The position numbers and the translations under genes were made by a program. A DNA stretch of 64,000 nt, from the NCBI GenBank assembly GCA_964511945.1, contig CAZEHO010000007.1, forward strand, positions 1 through 64,000. Reading direction: 5' to 3'. Under the pieces are notes generated by a model. That model worked only from the letters and a program-made list of their open reading frames with translations. It ran no database searches and was not told the DNA's origin. The stretch is from CAZEHO01 sp964511945 (GTDB lineage: Bacteria > Actinomycetota > Acidimicrobiia > Spongiisociales > UBA11373). Positions 40,522 to 49,864 of the stretch are shown here, piece by piece (within the stretch, counting starts at the first letter, position 1; the number at the start of each line of letters is the position of its first letter).

Positions 40522-41883
40522 GTGGAGGCGCATTCGCCCGCCGAAAACTGGGAGCAGTTCCGTCAGACGCTACGTCGGCGGGTCACCCCGGTCACCTGGC
40601 AAACTTGGTTTGAGGATCTTCAACCCCAGGCAATCGACGGCAGTGTCGTCCGCCTGATCGCACCCAGTGAGTTTCATCTCCGCTGGGTCAACGACAAGTA
40701 CCTGCCCGTGGTCGAAGACGCCGTCGTCTCGGTGTTCGGCCCGGAAGCACAGCTCGTGATGGACGCCCGGAGCGAGCCGCTCTTCGTCGAAGGTGACGAG
40801 GCCGAAGAGGAAGAGGCGGATCCCACCCCCGAGGTGCGGGCGACGGCGCCGCAGTCGGCACCACCCGTGGTACCGAAGTACAGCTTCGAGAACTTCGTCG
40901 TCGGCCCGTCGAACCGCTTTGCTTACGCCGCTGCCATGGCAATTGCCGAGCAGCCCGGCGATCAGTACAACCCACTGTTTGTCTACGGTGGCGCCGGCCT
41001 CGGGAAGACCCATCTGCTCCAGGCCATCAACCTGCATTGCCGGGATCTGCACCCGGGGATCAATGCCCGCTACGTGACCTCGGAGCACTTCTTCAACGAC
41101 TTCATCGACGGGATTCGCCGCAAGCGAATGGCGGAGTTCAAGGCGAGGTACCGCAACGTCGACGTGCTCTTGCTCGACGACGTGCAATTTCTGGAAGGCA
41201 AAGAACAGGTCGTCGAGGAGTTCTTCCATACCTTCAACGACCTCTACGAGTCGGGCAAACAACTCGTCTTCAGTGCGGACCGTCCGCCGCGGAGCCTTCG
41301 CAGCCTCGAGGATCGAATTCGCAGCCGCTTCGAGTGGGGTCTCACAACGGACATTCAGCCGCCCGACGTTGAGACCCGCCTGGCGATCCTGCGCAAGAAC
41401 GCCGCCTTTGCACCGCAACCGGTGCCGACCGCGGTACTCGAGTTCATTGCCGACCGCGTGGTCGACAACATCCGCGAACTCGAGGGAGCGCTCACCCGGG
41501 TCACGGCCTATGCCGCCCTCACCCACCAGGCCATCGATCCGGATATGACCGCGGACGTTCTCCAGGACCTCGAGCCGGCACTGGGATCGGCTCGGATCGG
41601 TCCCGGTCAGATCCTGTCTGCCACGGCAGCCGCGTTCGGTGTCTCCATTGCGGATCTCGAAGGGCCGAGTCGACGGCAACCTCTCGCCAGAGCTCGCCAG
41701 GTGGCGATGTACATCTGCCGGGAGCTCACCAATCTGTCCCTTCCGAAGATCGGCCAACTCTTCGGCGCCCGTGACCACACCACCGTGCTGCATGGAGTGA
41801 ATACCGTGAAGCGCCTCATGCAAACGGATCAGGACCTGTTCCAGCGTGTCACAGCCCTGTTGCAAAGTCTGAGGAAAACGTGA
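40522..41883 (+). CDS. dnaA: replication initiator DnaA
   Basis: A 453-residue DnaA. Domain I: NWEQFRQTLRRRVTPVTWQ. An acidic linker (GDEAEEEEADP) follows. AAA+ domain III: Walker A GGAGLGKTH near 156 and Walker B LLLLDDVQFL near 216. The box-binding domain IV has GARDHTTVLHGVNTV. It opens the origin and regulates its own promoter. The GTG at 40522 with GGAGG 8 nt upstream is preferred over a frame 141 nt longer, because domain I begins right after it. Confidence 0.96.
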   Translation: MEAHSPAENWEQFRQTLRRRVTPVTWQTWFEDLQPQAIDGSVVRLIAPSEFHLRWVNDKYLPVVEDAVVSVFGPEAQLVMDARSEPLFVEGDEAEEEEADPTPEVRATAPQSAPPVVPKYSFENFVVGPSNRFAYAAAMAIAEQPGDQYNPLFVYGGAGLGKTHLLQAINLHCRDLHPGINARYVTSEHFFNDFIDGIRRKRMAEFKARYRNVDVLLLDDVQFLEGKEQVVEEFFHTFNDLYESGKQLVFSADRPPRSLRSLEDRIRSRFEWGLTTDIQPPDVETRLAILRKNAAFAPQPVPTAVLEFIADRVVDNIRELEGALTRVTAYAALTHQAIDPDMTADVLQDLEPALGSARIGPGQILSATAAAFGVSIADLEGPSRRQPLARARQVAMYICRELTNLSLPKIGQLFGARDHTTVLHGVNTVKRLMQTDQDLFQRVTALLQSLRKT

Positions 41884-42074
41884 CGTCTTCCCCAACGTCA
41901 CCGAGCAATCCCCGTCGCCCTGGGATAACGTTGCAATTCATCCCCATGTGCCAAAGAGGCGAAACGGCCGGTGAACACGGGGCTCCGGCGAGTTTGTCCA
42001 CAATCCACACCGCCTACTACAACCACTCTTTGTAAGACTTATATCAGTAGTCGTAGTCGAGAGGGAAGCGACCT
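41884..42074. other. candidate oriC, dnaA-dnaN intergenic region
   Basis: A 191-bp region between dnaA and dnaN, more AT-rich at its right end (TTTGTAAGACTTATATCAG). It holds TTGTCCACA (41994-42002) and CAATCCACA (42001-42009), two DnaA-box-like sites that overlap slightly. In actinobacteria oriC usually lies here, but the few boxes suggest that the upstream dnaA cluster is also needed. Confidence 0.6.
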
Positions 42075-43154
42075 GTGCGTATCCGAGCCGAGCGTGATGA
42101 TCTGGCAGACGTTCTGAGCAGGGCAACGAGAGCCGTCAGTACTCGTTCTCCGCTTCCGATCCTCCAGGGAGTTCTGGTTGAGGTCAGCGGCACCATGATG
42201 AGGGTCACCGGGACGGATCTCGAAGTGACCATCCGAACCGATCTCGAAGTCGAGGTCGTCGAGGACGGTCGAACGGTTATTCCGGCCCGTCTTGCCACAG
42301 AGGCGGTTCGCAAGCTTCCCGCCGGCGCGGTTGTGCTCCAGGCGGGGGAGGGCGAAGTGGAGATCACCGGCGGAGGACCGAGGTTCCGTTTCCGGGAGTT
42401 CCCCGTTGACGATTTCCCACAGGTCCCCGAACCCGATCTCGATGATTCAGCCAAGTTGGATGGGAACGTGTTCATGGATGCGGTCACCCAGGTGGGGGTA
42501 GCCGCGTCGACCGATGACGCTCGACCGATCCTCACCGGCGTGTTCTTTGAGTCCGAGGAGGGGAACCTGCGGGTCGTTGCTACCGACTCGTACCGGCTTG
42601 CGGTTCGCGATCTGAGCTCGGTGACCGACAAGCTGTCCGGCTTGGTTCCCGTTCGGGCATTGCGAGAGCTGAGCAGAACGGTCGGTGGAGATGAACTGGA
42701 TGTTGCCATCGGCTCCCGCGACGCGACATTCGCGAGTGAGCGGGGGACGCTGACCGCCCGGCTCATCGAAGGCACCTTCCCGAACTACCGCCAGTTGATC
42801 CCGGAGCGCTACCCGAACCGTCTCACCGTCGACCGGAGTGCGTTGTTGGAGGCGATCGATCGTGCGGCCCTGGTTGCAGAAGACCACATCCCCCTCCGTC
42901 TCCATCTGCAGGAGGGTGGGCTGGAACTCAGCGTCACCCGACAGGACGTTGGTGGCGAGACCGAACACGTGGAAGCCGAGTACAACGGGGAGGAGATGAC
43001 GATCGCCTTCAACTCTCGGTACCTGGACGATGGCGTCAGTGCGGTGGAGGCCGACACCGTGGTGCTCGATGTGCTGGATCCGCTCAAGCCGGGTGTGTTG
43101 CGAGCGGCCGACAACGACGAGTTCCTCTACCTGTTGATGCCCGTCCGGCTGTAG
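42075..43154 (+). CDS. dnaN: DNA polymerase III beta clamp
   Basis: A 359-residue sliding clamp with three repeats of the processivity fold; it tethers polymerases to DNA. Typical segments are LEVTIRTDLEVEVVEDG, GVFFESEEGNLRVVATDSYRLA and the C-terminal YLLMPVRL. The GTG at 42075 follows GAGAGGGA. The recF ATG follows the stop with no gap. Confidence 0.96.
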   Translation: MRIRAERDDLADVLSRATRAVSTRSPLPILQGVLVEVSGTMMRVTGTDLEVTIRTDLEVEVVEDGRTVIPARLATEAVRKLPAGAVVLQAGEGEVEITGGGPRFRFREFPVDDFPQVPEPDLDDSAKLDGNVFMDAVTQVGVAASTDDARPILTGVFFESEEGNLRVVATDSYRLAVRDLSSVTDKLSGLVPVRALRELSRTVGGDELDVAIGSRDATFASERGTLTARLIEGTFPNYRQLIPERYPNRLTVDRSALLEAIDRAALVAEDHIPLRLHLQEGGLELSVTRQDVGGETEHVEAEYNGEEMTIAFNSRYLDDGVSAVEADTVVLDVLDPLKPGVLRAADNDEFLYLLMPVRL

Positions 43155-44255
43155 ATGTACCTGTCCTGGCTCGAAGCCCGGGACTTCCGGTCGTATCAGA
43201 GCATCGAGTTCATCCCGGGGGAGGGCGTCAACGTCCTCATCGGCGACAACGGGACCGGCAAGACCAGCGTGCTCGAGGCGATCGGCTATCTCGCCACGCT
43301 GCGATCGTTCCGCCGTGCACCGGATGCGGCGCTCGTGCGCGAAGGAGAAGCGGCCACGGTCGTACGGGGTGAGTTCCAGCGAGAGGGAACTACCACCCGT
43401 ATCGAGATCGAAATCCCGTCCCAGGGAAGGCGGCGGGTGCTGATCAACGGGAAGCGGGCGGCAGGCCGGGCAGCGCTGGCCGATGCTGTGAGCCTGGTGG
43501 CATTCCTCCCGGACGATCTCGACCTCGTCAAGCGGGGACCTGCTTATCGCAGGGAATACATCGACGATGTCACCGCGCAGCTGTGGCCGGCAGCCGCAGC
43601 CGACCAGCACGAATACGAGCGGGCGTTGCGGCAGCGCAATGCTCTCCTTCGCAAGGAGGGCCGCGACGCCGATGTCGTCACCCTCGACGTGTGGGATGAG
43701 CGCATCGCCACGCTGGGGGCCGCCCTGATCAGCCGACGCCTCACCGCGTTGAACCTGATCGCACCGCGGGTCGGTGCGCTGTATCGGGACCTCTCCGACC
43801 AGGGGGACCGGATCGGTTGGGCATATCACGGCGGGGGTATCGGAGAGGTCACCGCGGCCGACGGACTCTCAGACACGCTTGCCGAAGCAATCACAGCAGC
43901 ACGCCGAACCGACATGGAACGGCGGACCACCACCGTCGGCCCGCATCGTGACGAGATCGTGTTCGATCTCGAGGGCCGCGATGTGCGGACCCGCGCCAGC
44001 CAGGGAGAGCAGCGCTCGGTTGCTCTCGGTCTTCGCGTGGCCGCTTACGATCTCCTCCAAGAAGAACGACACGCGATTCCGGTGCTGCTCCTTGACGACG
44101 TGTTCTCCGAGCTGGATCGGGAGCGAAGCAAGCGGTTGGTCGAGTTGCTTCCCGCCGGCCAGGTGTTTGTCACGACCGCCCGGCGTGAGGAGGTTCCGCT
44201 CGAGGGCCGTAGCTGGAGAGTGACCGGTACCGGCATCAGCCCGGAGGTCACATGA
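43155..44255 (+). CDS. recF: recombination protein RecF
   Basis: A 366-residue SMC-like ATPase that helps load RecA at gaps. It has Walker A GDNGTGKTS (about 34-42), signature GEQRSVALGLRVAAYDL and Walker B LLLDDVFSELD. It follows dnaN immediately and overlaps the DciA gene by ATGA, so the genes are one transcription unit. Confidence 0.95.
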   Translation: MYLSWLEARDFRSYQSIEFIPGEGVNVLIGDNGTGKTSVLEAIGYLATLRSFRRAPDAALVREGEAATVVRGEFQREGTTTRIEIEIPSQGRRRVLINGKRAAGRAALADAVSLVAFLPDDLDLVKRGPAYRREYIDDVTAQLWPAAAADQHEYERALRQRNALLRKEGRDADVVTLDVWDERIATLGAALISRRLTALNLIAPRVGALYRDLSDQGDRIGWAYHGGGIGEVTAADGLSDTLAEAITAARRTDMERRTTTVGPHRDEIVFDLEGRDVRTRASQGEQRSVALGLRVAAYDLLQEERHAIPVLLLDDVFSELDRERSKRLVELLPAGQVFVTTARREEVPLEGRSWRVTGTGISPEVT

Positions 44256-44560
44256 AGGATCTCGAGCCCGTCGGTGAACACCTCGAGGAGCTCCTGCGGC
44301 GGCTCGGCATGCCTGCGATGCCCGACCTCACCCGCCTCGTCGACGAGTGGCAGGACCTCGCTCCGGAGCCCTGGGCGGCGGCGGCAACCCCGGTTGGGTT
44401 GGAGCAGGGAACCCTCCTGGTCGAGGTCGCAGACGGCACGCATGCTTCCCTCTTGAACTACCAGACCGGTGCCCTGATCGACCACTTGCGGACCAGACTC
44501 GGCGACGGAATCGTGACCGGCGTCCGAATCCGGTTACAGAGACGCGAAAACCCACGCTGA
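44252..44560 (+). CDS. dciA: DciA/DUF721 helicase-loading protein
   Basis: A 102-residue DUF721 protein. In bacteria without DnaC/DnaI, DciA loads the replicative helicase. The conserved W and the strand-rich core (LEQGTLLVEVADGTHASLLNYQTGALIDHL) are visible. It overlaps recF (ATGA) and lies before gyrB, as in other actinobacteria. Confidence 0.85.
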   Translation: MKDLEPVGEHLEELLRRLGMPAMPDLTRLVDEWQDLAPEPWAAAATPVGLEQGTLLVEVADGTHASLLNYQTGALIDHLRTRLGDGIVTGVRIRLQRRENPR

Positions 44561-44609
44561 CCTGGGGGTTTGTGCGTCTCGAGAGACCCTGAATACGGGT
44601 GTTTCGGGC

Positions 44610-44615
44610 TATACT
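44610..44615 (+). promoter_or_regulatory. -10 element of gyrB-gyrA
   Basis: TATACT is a good -10, with no clear -35. The leader to gyrB would be about 85 nt. Confidence 0.5.
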
Positions 44616-44705
44616 TACAGGGTTGTTACTGACCGGCCGGATCGCCGACGGAATGAGTGCGGCGACCGGCCGGAAGTGTGACCGGACCAGCGACCAGGGA
44701 GTTCT

Positions 44706-46622
44706 GTGGCCAGCTCACGCGCCACTTCGTACGAAGCCAAAGACATCACCGTCCTCGAGGGTCTCGAGGCCGTCCGGCGCCGGCCGGCCATGTACATCGG
44801 GACGACCGGGCCCAAGGGCCTGCACCACCTGATCTGGGAGGTCGTCGACAACTCCGTCGACGAGGCGATGGCCGGTGTCTGCACCCGCATCGAGGTCACC
44901 CTGCGCGCCGACGGCGGAGTGAAGGTGGTGGACAACGGTCGCGGGATTCCCGTGGACCGTCACGCCAAGACGAAGCTCCCCGCCCTGACTACGGTGCTGA
45001 CCACCCTGCACGCCGGCGGGAAGTTCGAAGCCGGTGCCTACACCGTGTCCGGCGGTCTGCATGGTGTCGGCGTTTCGGTGGTCAATGCGCTCGCGTCGCG
45101 GCTCGAGGTCGAGGTCAGCCGCGACGGGGCGCGCTGGAGCCAGTCGTTCGAGCGGGGCAAGCCGCTGGCGAAGGTGGCCAAGGGCAAGAACACCAAGAAA
45201 TCGGGCACGTCCATCACCTTCTGGCCCGACGGCGACATCTTCCAGGAGACCACCAACTTCAACTATCAGACGGTGGCCAACCGGCTCCGCGAGATGGCCT
45301 TCCTCAATCGGGGCCTCGAGATCCGCCTTAACGACGAGCGCGGCGAGGAGCCGGTGAAGGAGGTGTTTCGCTACACCGGCGGCCTGGTGGACTTCGCCAA
45401 ACACCTCAATACCAAGCGCGAGCCGCTGCATCCCCACGTCATCTACCTCGAGGAAGCAGGGGAGGGGATGGAGGTCGAGGTCGCCTTGCAGTGGACCTCG
45501 GGCTACACCGAGAACATCCTGAGCTTCGCCAACAACATCAACACCCACGAGGGCGGCACTCACGAGGAGGGACTCCGCAAGGCTCTCACCCGGGCCATCA
45601 ACGAGTTCGCCAGGGGCCGGTCGATCCTCAAGGAGAAGGATCCCAACCTCGTCGGAGAGGACATTCGTGAGGGGCTCACCGCGATCTGCTCGGTACGGGT
45701 CCGCCAGCCGCAATTCGAAGGCCAGACCAAGACCAAGCTCGGGAACACGGAAGTTCGTTCGTTCGTCGAGGTCGCGCTGAACCGCATGTTGCCCGAGTGG
45801 CTGGAACGTCACCCGGGCGAGGCCCGCACCATCTCCGAGAAGTGCACCAACGCAGCTCGGGCCCGCATGGCCGCCCGCGCCGCCCGCGAGCTCACCCGCC
45901 GCAAGAGCCTGCTCGAGTCGAGCGGTCTCCCCGGCAAGCTGGCCGACTGCTCGTCGCGCCAACCCGATGAGAGTGAACTGTTCATCGTTGAGGGCGACTC
46001 CGCCGGCGGATCGGCCAAGCAAGCTCGCAACAGCGAGTTCCAGGCGATCCTTCCGATCCGGGGCAAGATCATCAACGTTGAGAAGGCACGGCTCACCAGG
46101 GTCCTGCAGAACAACGAGATTCAGGCGCTGATCACCGCGATCGGCACCGGGATTGGCGACGAGTTCGACCTGGAGAAGGCCCGCTATCACAAGATTGTGA
46201 TCCTCACCGACGCCGACGTCGACGGGGCGCACATCCGCACCCTCCTGCTGACCTTCTTCTTCCGCCACATGAGGCACCTGATCGAGGCCGGGTACGTCTA
46301 TATCGCCCAGCCGCCGCTGTATCAGGTGAAGGCGGGTAAGTCGGTCGACTACGCCTACTCGGACCGCCAACTCGATGGGATCAAGGAGCGGCTCGAAGGG
46401 AAGCGGGCGTCGATCCAGCGCTACAAGGGCCTGGGCGAGATGAACGCCTCCCAGCTATGGGAAACCACCATGGACCCGGCCGACCGGGTGCTCCTCAAGG
46501 TCGACCTCGAAGATGTCGGACTCGCCGACGAGGTGTTCCACACCCTCATGGGCGACGACGTCGAGGCTCGCCGCCACTTCATCCAGCACAACGCCAAGGA
46601 CGTTCGGTTCCTCGATATCTGA
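44706..46622 (+). CDS. gyrB: DNA gyrase subunit B
   Basis: A 638-residue gyrase ATPase subunit. The GHKL ATP site has EVVDNSVDEAMAG and KVVDNGRGIPVD, and the Toprim domain has EGDSAGGSAKQARN and DADVDGAHIRTLLLTFFFR. The length is normal for actinobacteria. The GTG at 44706 follows AGGGAG. It is translationally coupled to gyrA by TGATG. Confidence 0.97.
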   Translation: MASSRATSYEAKDITVLEGLEAVRRRPAMYIGTTGPKGLHHLIWEVVDNSVDEAMAGVCTRIEVTLRADGGVKVVDNGRGIPVDRHAKTKLPALTTVLTTLHAGGKFEAGAYTVSGGLHGVGVSVVNALASRLEVEVSRDGARWSQSFERGKPLAKVAKGKNTKKSGTSITFWPDGDIFQETTNFNYQTVANRLREMAFLNRGLEIRLNDERGEEPVKEVFRYTGGLVDFAKHLNTKREPLHPHVIYLEEAGEGMEVEVALQWTSGYTENILSFANNINTHEGGTHEEGLRKALTRAINEFARGRSILKEKDPNLVGEDIREGLTAICSVRVRQPQFEGQTKTKLGNTEVRSFVEVALNRMLPEWLERHPGEARTISEKCTNAARARMAARAARELTRRKSLLESSGLPGKLADCSSRQPDESELFIVEGDSAGGSAKQARNSEFQAILPIRGKIINVEKARLTRVLQNNEIQALITAIGTGIGDEFDLEKARYHKIVILTDADVDGAHIRTLLLTFFFRHMRHLIEAGYVYIAQPPLYQVKAGKSVDYAYSDRQLDGIKERLEGKRASIQRYKGLGEMNASQLWETTMDPADRVLLKVDLEDVGLADEVFHTLMGDDVEARRHFIQHNAKDVRFLDI

Positions 46623-49072
46623 TGACGACACCGCAAGAACCCCCCACTGCAGACGCCAACATCCGGCTCATCGACATCGAGGACGAGGTTCGCTCGTCAT
46701 TCCTCGAATACGCGATGTCGGTCATCGTGTCCCGGGCCCTGCCCGACGTCCGCGATGGCCTCAAGCCGGTCCACCGGCGGATTCTCTATTCGATGTACGA
46801 CTCGGGGATTCGCCCGACCTCACCGTTCCGCAAGTCGGCCCGGGTGGTCGGCGAGGTCATGGGTTGGTTCCATCCCCACTCCAACGACGCCATCTACGAC
46901 GCAATGGTCCGGATGGGGCAGGAATTCGCCAGCCGGTATCCGCTCATCGAGCCACAGGGGAATTTCGGCACCGTCGACGACCCACCCGCCGCGATGCGTT
47001 ACACCGAGTGCCGCCTGGAGAAGCTGGCAATGCACCTCCTCGACGGCATCGACGAGGAGACGGTCGACTTCGCCGACAACTACTCCGGTGAGCGGCAGGA
47101 GCCGGTGGTCTTGCCGGCCCGGTTCCCCAATCTGCTGGTCAACGGGTCCACCGGGATCGCCGTCGGGATGGCCACGAACATTCCTCCGCACAACCTGGGA
47201 GAGGTGATCGACGCCACGATCCACGTGATCGACAATCCCGACGCCACCGCCGACGACATGCTCCAGTTCGTCAAAGGGCCGGACTTCCCGACCGGGGCCT
47301 ACATCCTGGGCAACAAAGGTGTCCGTGACGCGCTGCTCACCGGCCGCGGATCGGTCAAGATGCGAGCCGTCTGCGAGGTCGAGGAGATCCGCAAAGGACG
47401 CACCGCGATCATCGTCACGGAGATTCCCTATCAGGTGTCGCGCGACCGGATCATGGAGAAGATCGCGCAGAACGTCCGGGAGAAGAAGCTCACCGGAATC
47501 GCCGACCTCCGGGATGAATCCGACCGCGCCGGAACCAGGCTCGTCATCGAGTTGAAGCGCGACGCGGTGCCGCAGGTGGTGCTCAACCAGCTGTACAAGA
47601 ACACGCAGCTGCAGGAGACGTTCGGGGTCAACATGGTCTCGCTGGTCGACGGTGTTCCCCGGACGCTGTCGGTGCGCGATGCGATCGGCCACTACGTCGA
47701 CCACCAGATGGAGGTCATCGAGCGGCGCACCCGGTTCCGTCTCGGCAAGGCCGAAGCCCGGGCTCACATCGTCGAGGGCTTGCTGATCGCCCTCGACAAC
47801 ATCGACGAGGTGGTGCAGATCATCCGCGGCTCGGCAGACACCGACGCCGCCCGGACCACCCTGATGGAGCGTTTCGAACTCACCGAGGTCCAGGCCACGC
47901 ACATCCTCGACATGCCGCTTCGCCGGCTCACCGCCCTCGAGACGTCGAAGCTGCGGGAGGAGTACGAGGAACTCCAGAAGCTGATCAAGTATCTCAACGA
48001 CCTGCTGGACAGCCCGGAGAAGCGCAAAGCTCTGATCGCCGACGAGTTGCGGGAGATCAAGGAGAAGTTCGCCAATCCTCGCCGCAGCCGGATCATCCCC
48101 GACGAAGGTGACCTCTCGCTGGAGGACCTGATCGCCGACGAGGAAGTCGTCGTCACCGTCACCTTGAACGGATACGTGAAGTCGGTCAATGCCAGTGCCT
48201 ACCGCCGGCAGGGACGGGGCGGCAGGGGAGTCAAGGGTGCCCAGGTGCAGGAGGGTGACGTCATCACCCAGGTGCTGCACACCACGGCGCATGCCTATCT
48301 GCTGTTCTTCACCAACCGCGGCAAGGTGTACCGCATCAAGGCACATGAGTTGCCGCGCAAGGATCGGACCCATCGTGGCGTCCTCGCCCAATCGGTGCTG
48401 CCGCTCGATCCCGATGAGGTGATCGAAGCGGTGGTGGACACCCGGGACTACGAAACCCACCAGTACCTGGTGATGGCTACCCGCAAGGGCCAGGTCAAGA
48501 AGACCCGGTTCACCGATTACGACTCGCGCAACAGCACTCTGATCGCCATCAGCCTGCAGGACGGCGACGAGGTGGTCTCCGTCCGTACCACCAGCGGCGA
48601 GAACGATCTGCTGCTGTTCACCCGCAACGGCATGGGCATCCGGTTCTCCGAGGAGCAGATCCGGCCCATGGGCCGCGACACCCGCGGGGTGCGCGGCATC
48701 AAGCTGCGCGAAGGCGACGAGGTCGTCTCGGCTGCGTCGTCGGACGACGGCGACCACGTGCTGATCGTGACCTCGGGCGGGTACGGCAAGCGGACCGCGA
48801 TGACGCAGTTCCCGCAACAGAAGCGGGGCGGTATCGGCGTCAAGGCCATCAAGCTCACCCGCGTCCGGGGCACGCTGGTGGCGGGGCGGGCCATTGCGGC
48901 CGGAGCCGAGGTGTTCTTCACTTCATCCGACGGGGTGGTCATCCGGACCGCAGCGGACGGCATCAGCCGGCAGAAGCGCGACGCCACGGGCGTCAAGGTC
49001 ATGAACCTGACCGGCGACGCCAAGGTGTCGGCCGTGGAACCGGTCCCGAAGGACGACGAGAACGGCGACTAG
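46622..49072 (+). CDS. gyrA: DNA gyrase subunit A, altered QRDR
   Basis: An 816-residue gyrase breakage-rejoining subunit. The catalytic Tyr127 is in AAMRYTEC, and the GyrA-box (QGRGGRG, about 529) in the C-terminal wrapping domain confirms gyrase rather than Topo IV. The quinolone region reads MGWFHPHSNDAIYD (80-93), where almost all bacteria have HPHGD followed by Ser or Ala. In E. coli numbering this is G81S, D82N, S83D with D87 kept. The segment before Tyr is one residue short (GTVDDPPAAMRY). The ATG overlaps the gyrB stop. Confidence 0.96.
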   Translation: MTTPQEPPTADANIRLIDIEDEVRSSFLEYAMSVIVSRALPDVRDGLKPVHRRILYSMYDSGIRPTSPFRKSARVVGEVMGWFHPHSNDAIYDAMVRMGQEFASRYPLIEPQGNFGTVDDPPAAMRYTECRLEKLAMHLLDGIDEETVDFADNYSGERQEPVVLPARFPNLLVNGSTGIAVGMATNIPPHNLGEVIDATIHVIDNPDATADDMLQFVKGPDFPTGAYILGNKGVRDALLTGRGSVKMRAVCEVEEIRKGRTAIIVTEIPYQVSRDRIMEKIAQNVREKKLTGIADLRDESDRAGTRLVIELKRDAVPQVVLNQLYKNTQLQETFGVNMVSLVDGVPRTLSVRDAIGHYVDHQMEVIERRTRFRLGKAEARAHIVEGLLIALDNIDEVVQIIRGSADTDAARTTLMERFELTEVQATHILDMPLRRLTALETSKLREEYEELQKLIKYLNDLLDSPEKRKALIADELREIKEKFANPRRSRIIPDEGDLSLEDLIADEEVVVTVTLNGYVKSVNASAYRRQGRGGRGVKGAQVQEGDVITQVLHTTAHAYLLFFTNRGKVYRIKAHELPRKDRTHRGVLAQSVLPLDPDEVIEAVVDTRDYETHQYLVMATRKGQVKKTRFTDYDSRNSTLIAISLQDGDEVVSVRTTSGENDLLLFTRNGMGIRFSEEQIRPMGRDTRGVRGIKLREGDEVVSAASSDDGDHVLIVTSGGYGKRTAMTQFPQQKRGGIGVKAIKLTRVRGTLVAGRAIAAGAEVFFTSSDGVVIRTAADGISRQKRDATGVKVMNLTGDAKVSAVEPVPKDDENGD

Positions 49073-49111
49073 CGACCCCGTGTGCAAGGGGGACGCAGCC
49101 CAAACTGCCAA

Positions 49112-49134
49112 CCTGCCAGCCAAAGGCTGGCAGG
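49112..49134 (+). terminator. 10-bp hairpin after gyrA
   Basis: CCTGCCAGCC and GGCTGGCAGG form a perfect 10-bp stem with an AAA loop, 40 nt after the gyrA stop. There is no T-tract. Probable terminator or mRNA-stabilising hairpin. Confidence 0.6.
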
Positions 49135-49166
49135 CGTAAACGCTCACGCGAACGGGGGGTCGTCGG

Positions 49167-49172
49167 TACACT
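49167..49172 (+). promoter_or_regulatory. -10 element of DUF3566 gene
   Basis: TACACT sits 29 nt before the ATG at 49202, giving a short leader with a GGAG ribosome site. Confidence 0.4.
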
Positions 49173-49201
49173 GCGCGTCGATACCGACTCTCTGGAGTTG
49201 C

Positions 49202-49735
49202 ATGCCGGTCCAGCGAGTCCGCCGGGTCATCCGCAAGGTCGATCCGTGGACCGTTCTTAAGGCCTCCCTGGTGTTCAACGCCATCATGGCGTTGGTCTTC
49301 GTGCTGGGGACCGTGATCTTCTGGTCGGTCTTCGTCAACGCCGGAATCCCGGAGCGGATCAACGAACTGGCACTGCTCATCGGGATCGAGAACGGCATCA
49401 CCCTGGAAGGCCCGGTGTACTTCCGCGTCGTCGTCCTGCTGGCGGTGGTCGGAACGATCATGATGACCGGCTTCTTCACCCTGGGTGCGGTGGTCTACAA
49501 CCTCATCTCCGACCTGGTCGGCGGGGTTGAGGTCGTCGTTCTCGAAGAGACCTCCTTGCCCCATGCCACGGCCCGTCCCCGGGTGAACCTCCCGGTGGTG
49601 GAGCGGGCTCCGGCGGCGGAGAAGAAGGAGAAGAAGGTCTCCCTGCCGAACGTCAAGCCGATGCGGCGCCGGTCCAAGGTCGAACCCCCGCCGGCGATTC
49701 GGTCCGCCGACTCCGAGCGCAAGACGGGGACGTAG
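49202..49735 (+). CDS. DUF3566 membrane protein
   Basis: A 177-residue protein of the DUF3566 family, typically encoded after gyrA in actinobacteria. The start RRVIRKVDPWTVLKASLVFN is typical. Two transmembrane helices (about 19-45 and 77-103) are followed by a basic cytoplasmic tail. The ATG at 49202 has GGAG upstream; the longer frame crosses the gyrA terminator. Function unknown. Confidence 0.88.
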   Translation: MPVQRVRRVIRKVDPWTVLKASLVFNAIMALVFVLGTVIFWSVFVNAGIPERINELALLIGIENGITLEGPVYFRVVVLLAVVGTIMMTGFFTLGAVVYNLISDLVGGVEVVVLEETSLPHATARPRVNLPVVERAPAAEKKEKKVSLPNVKPMRRRSKVEPPPAIRSADSERKTGT

Positions 49736-49742
49736 CGAAGTC

Positions 49743-49790
49743 ATCAGTTGTCAGGACTGCGGTCTGAGAACTGAAGACCGAGGACGGCCC
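49743..49790. repeat. heptad repeat array
   Basis: Seven-bp units (TCAGTTG TCAGGAC and further diverged units) fill the convergent gap between DUF3566 and the Rossmann-like gene. It shares CTGAGAACTGAAGACCG with the array at 29045. Confidence 0.55.
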
Positions 49791-49864
49791 GGGACTGCGA
49801 GATTCCCCGTGCAGGTGGAGCGATGGTGGGGAGGTGAGTCCGGGGTGACCCGTGCGCCGGCGGA

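Noticed and set aside
40570..43829. Long frames opposite dnaA, dnaN and recF
   Set aside because: Antisense shadows of the genes on the plus strand; no ribosome sites or motifs.
44715..46370. 551-codon frame opposite gyrB
   Set aside because: A shadow of gyrB on the complementary strand, without recognisable domains.
46820..48817. 665-codon frame opposite gyrA
   Set aside because: A shadow of gyrA, rich in Val, Asp and His as expected for the reverse complement of GC-rich coding DNA.
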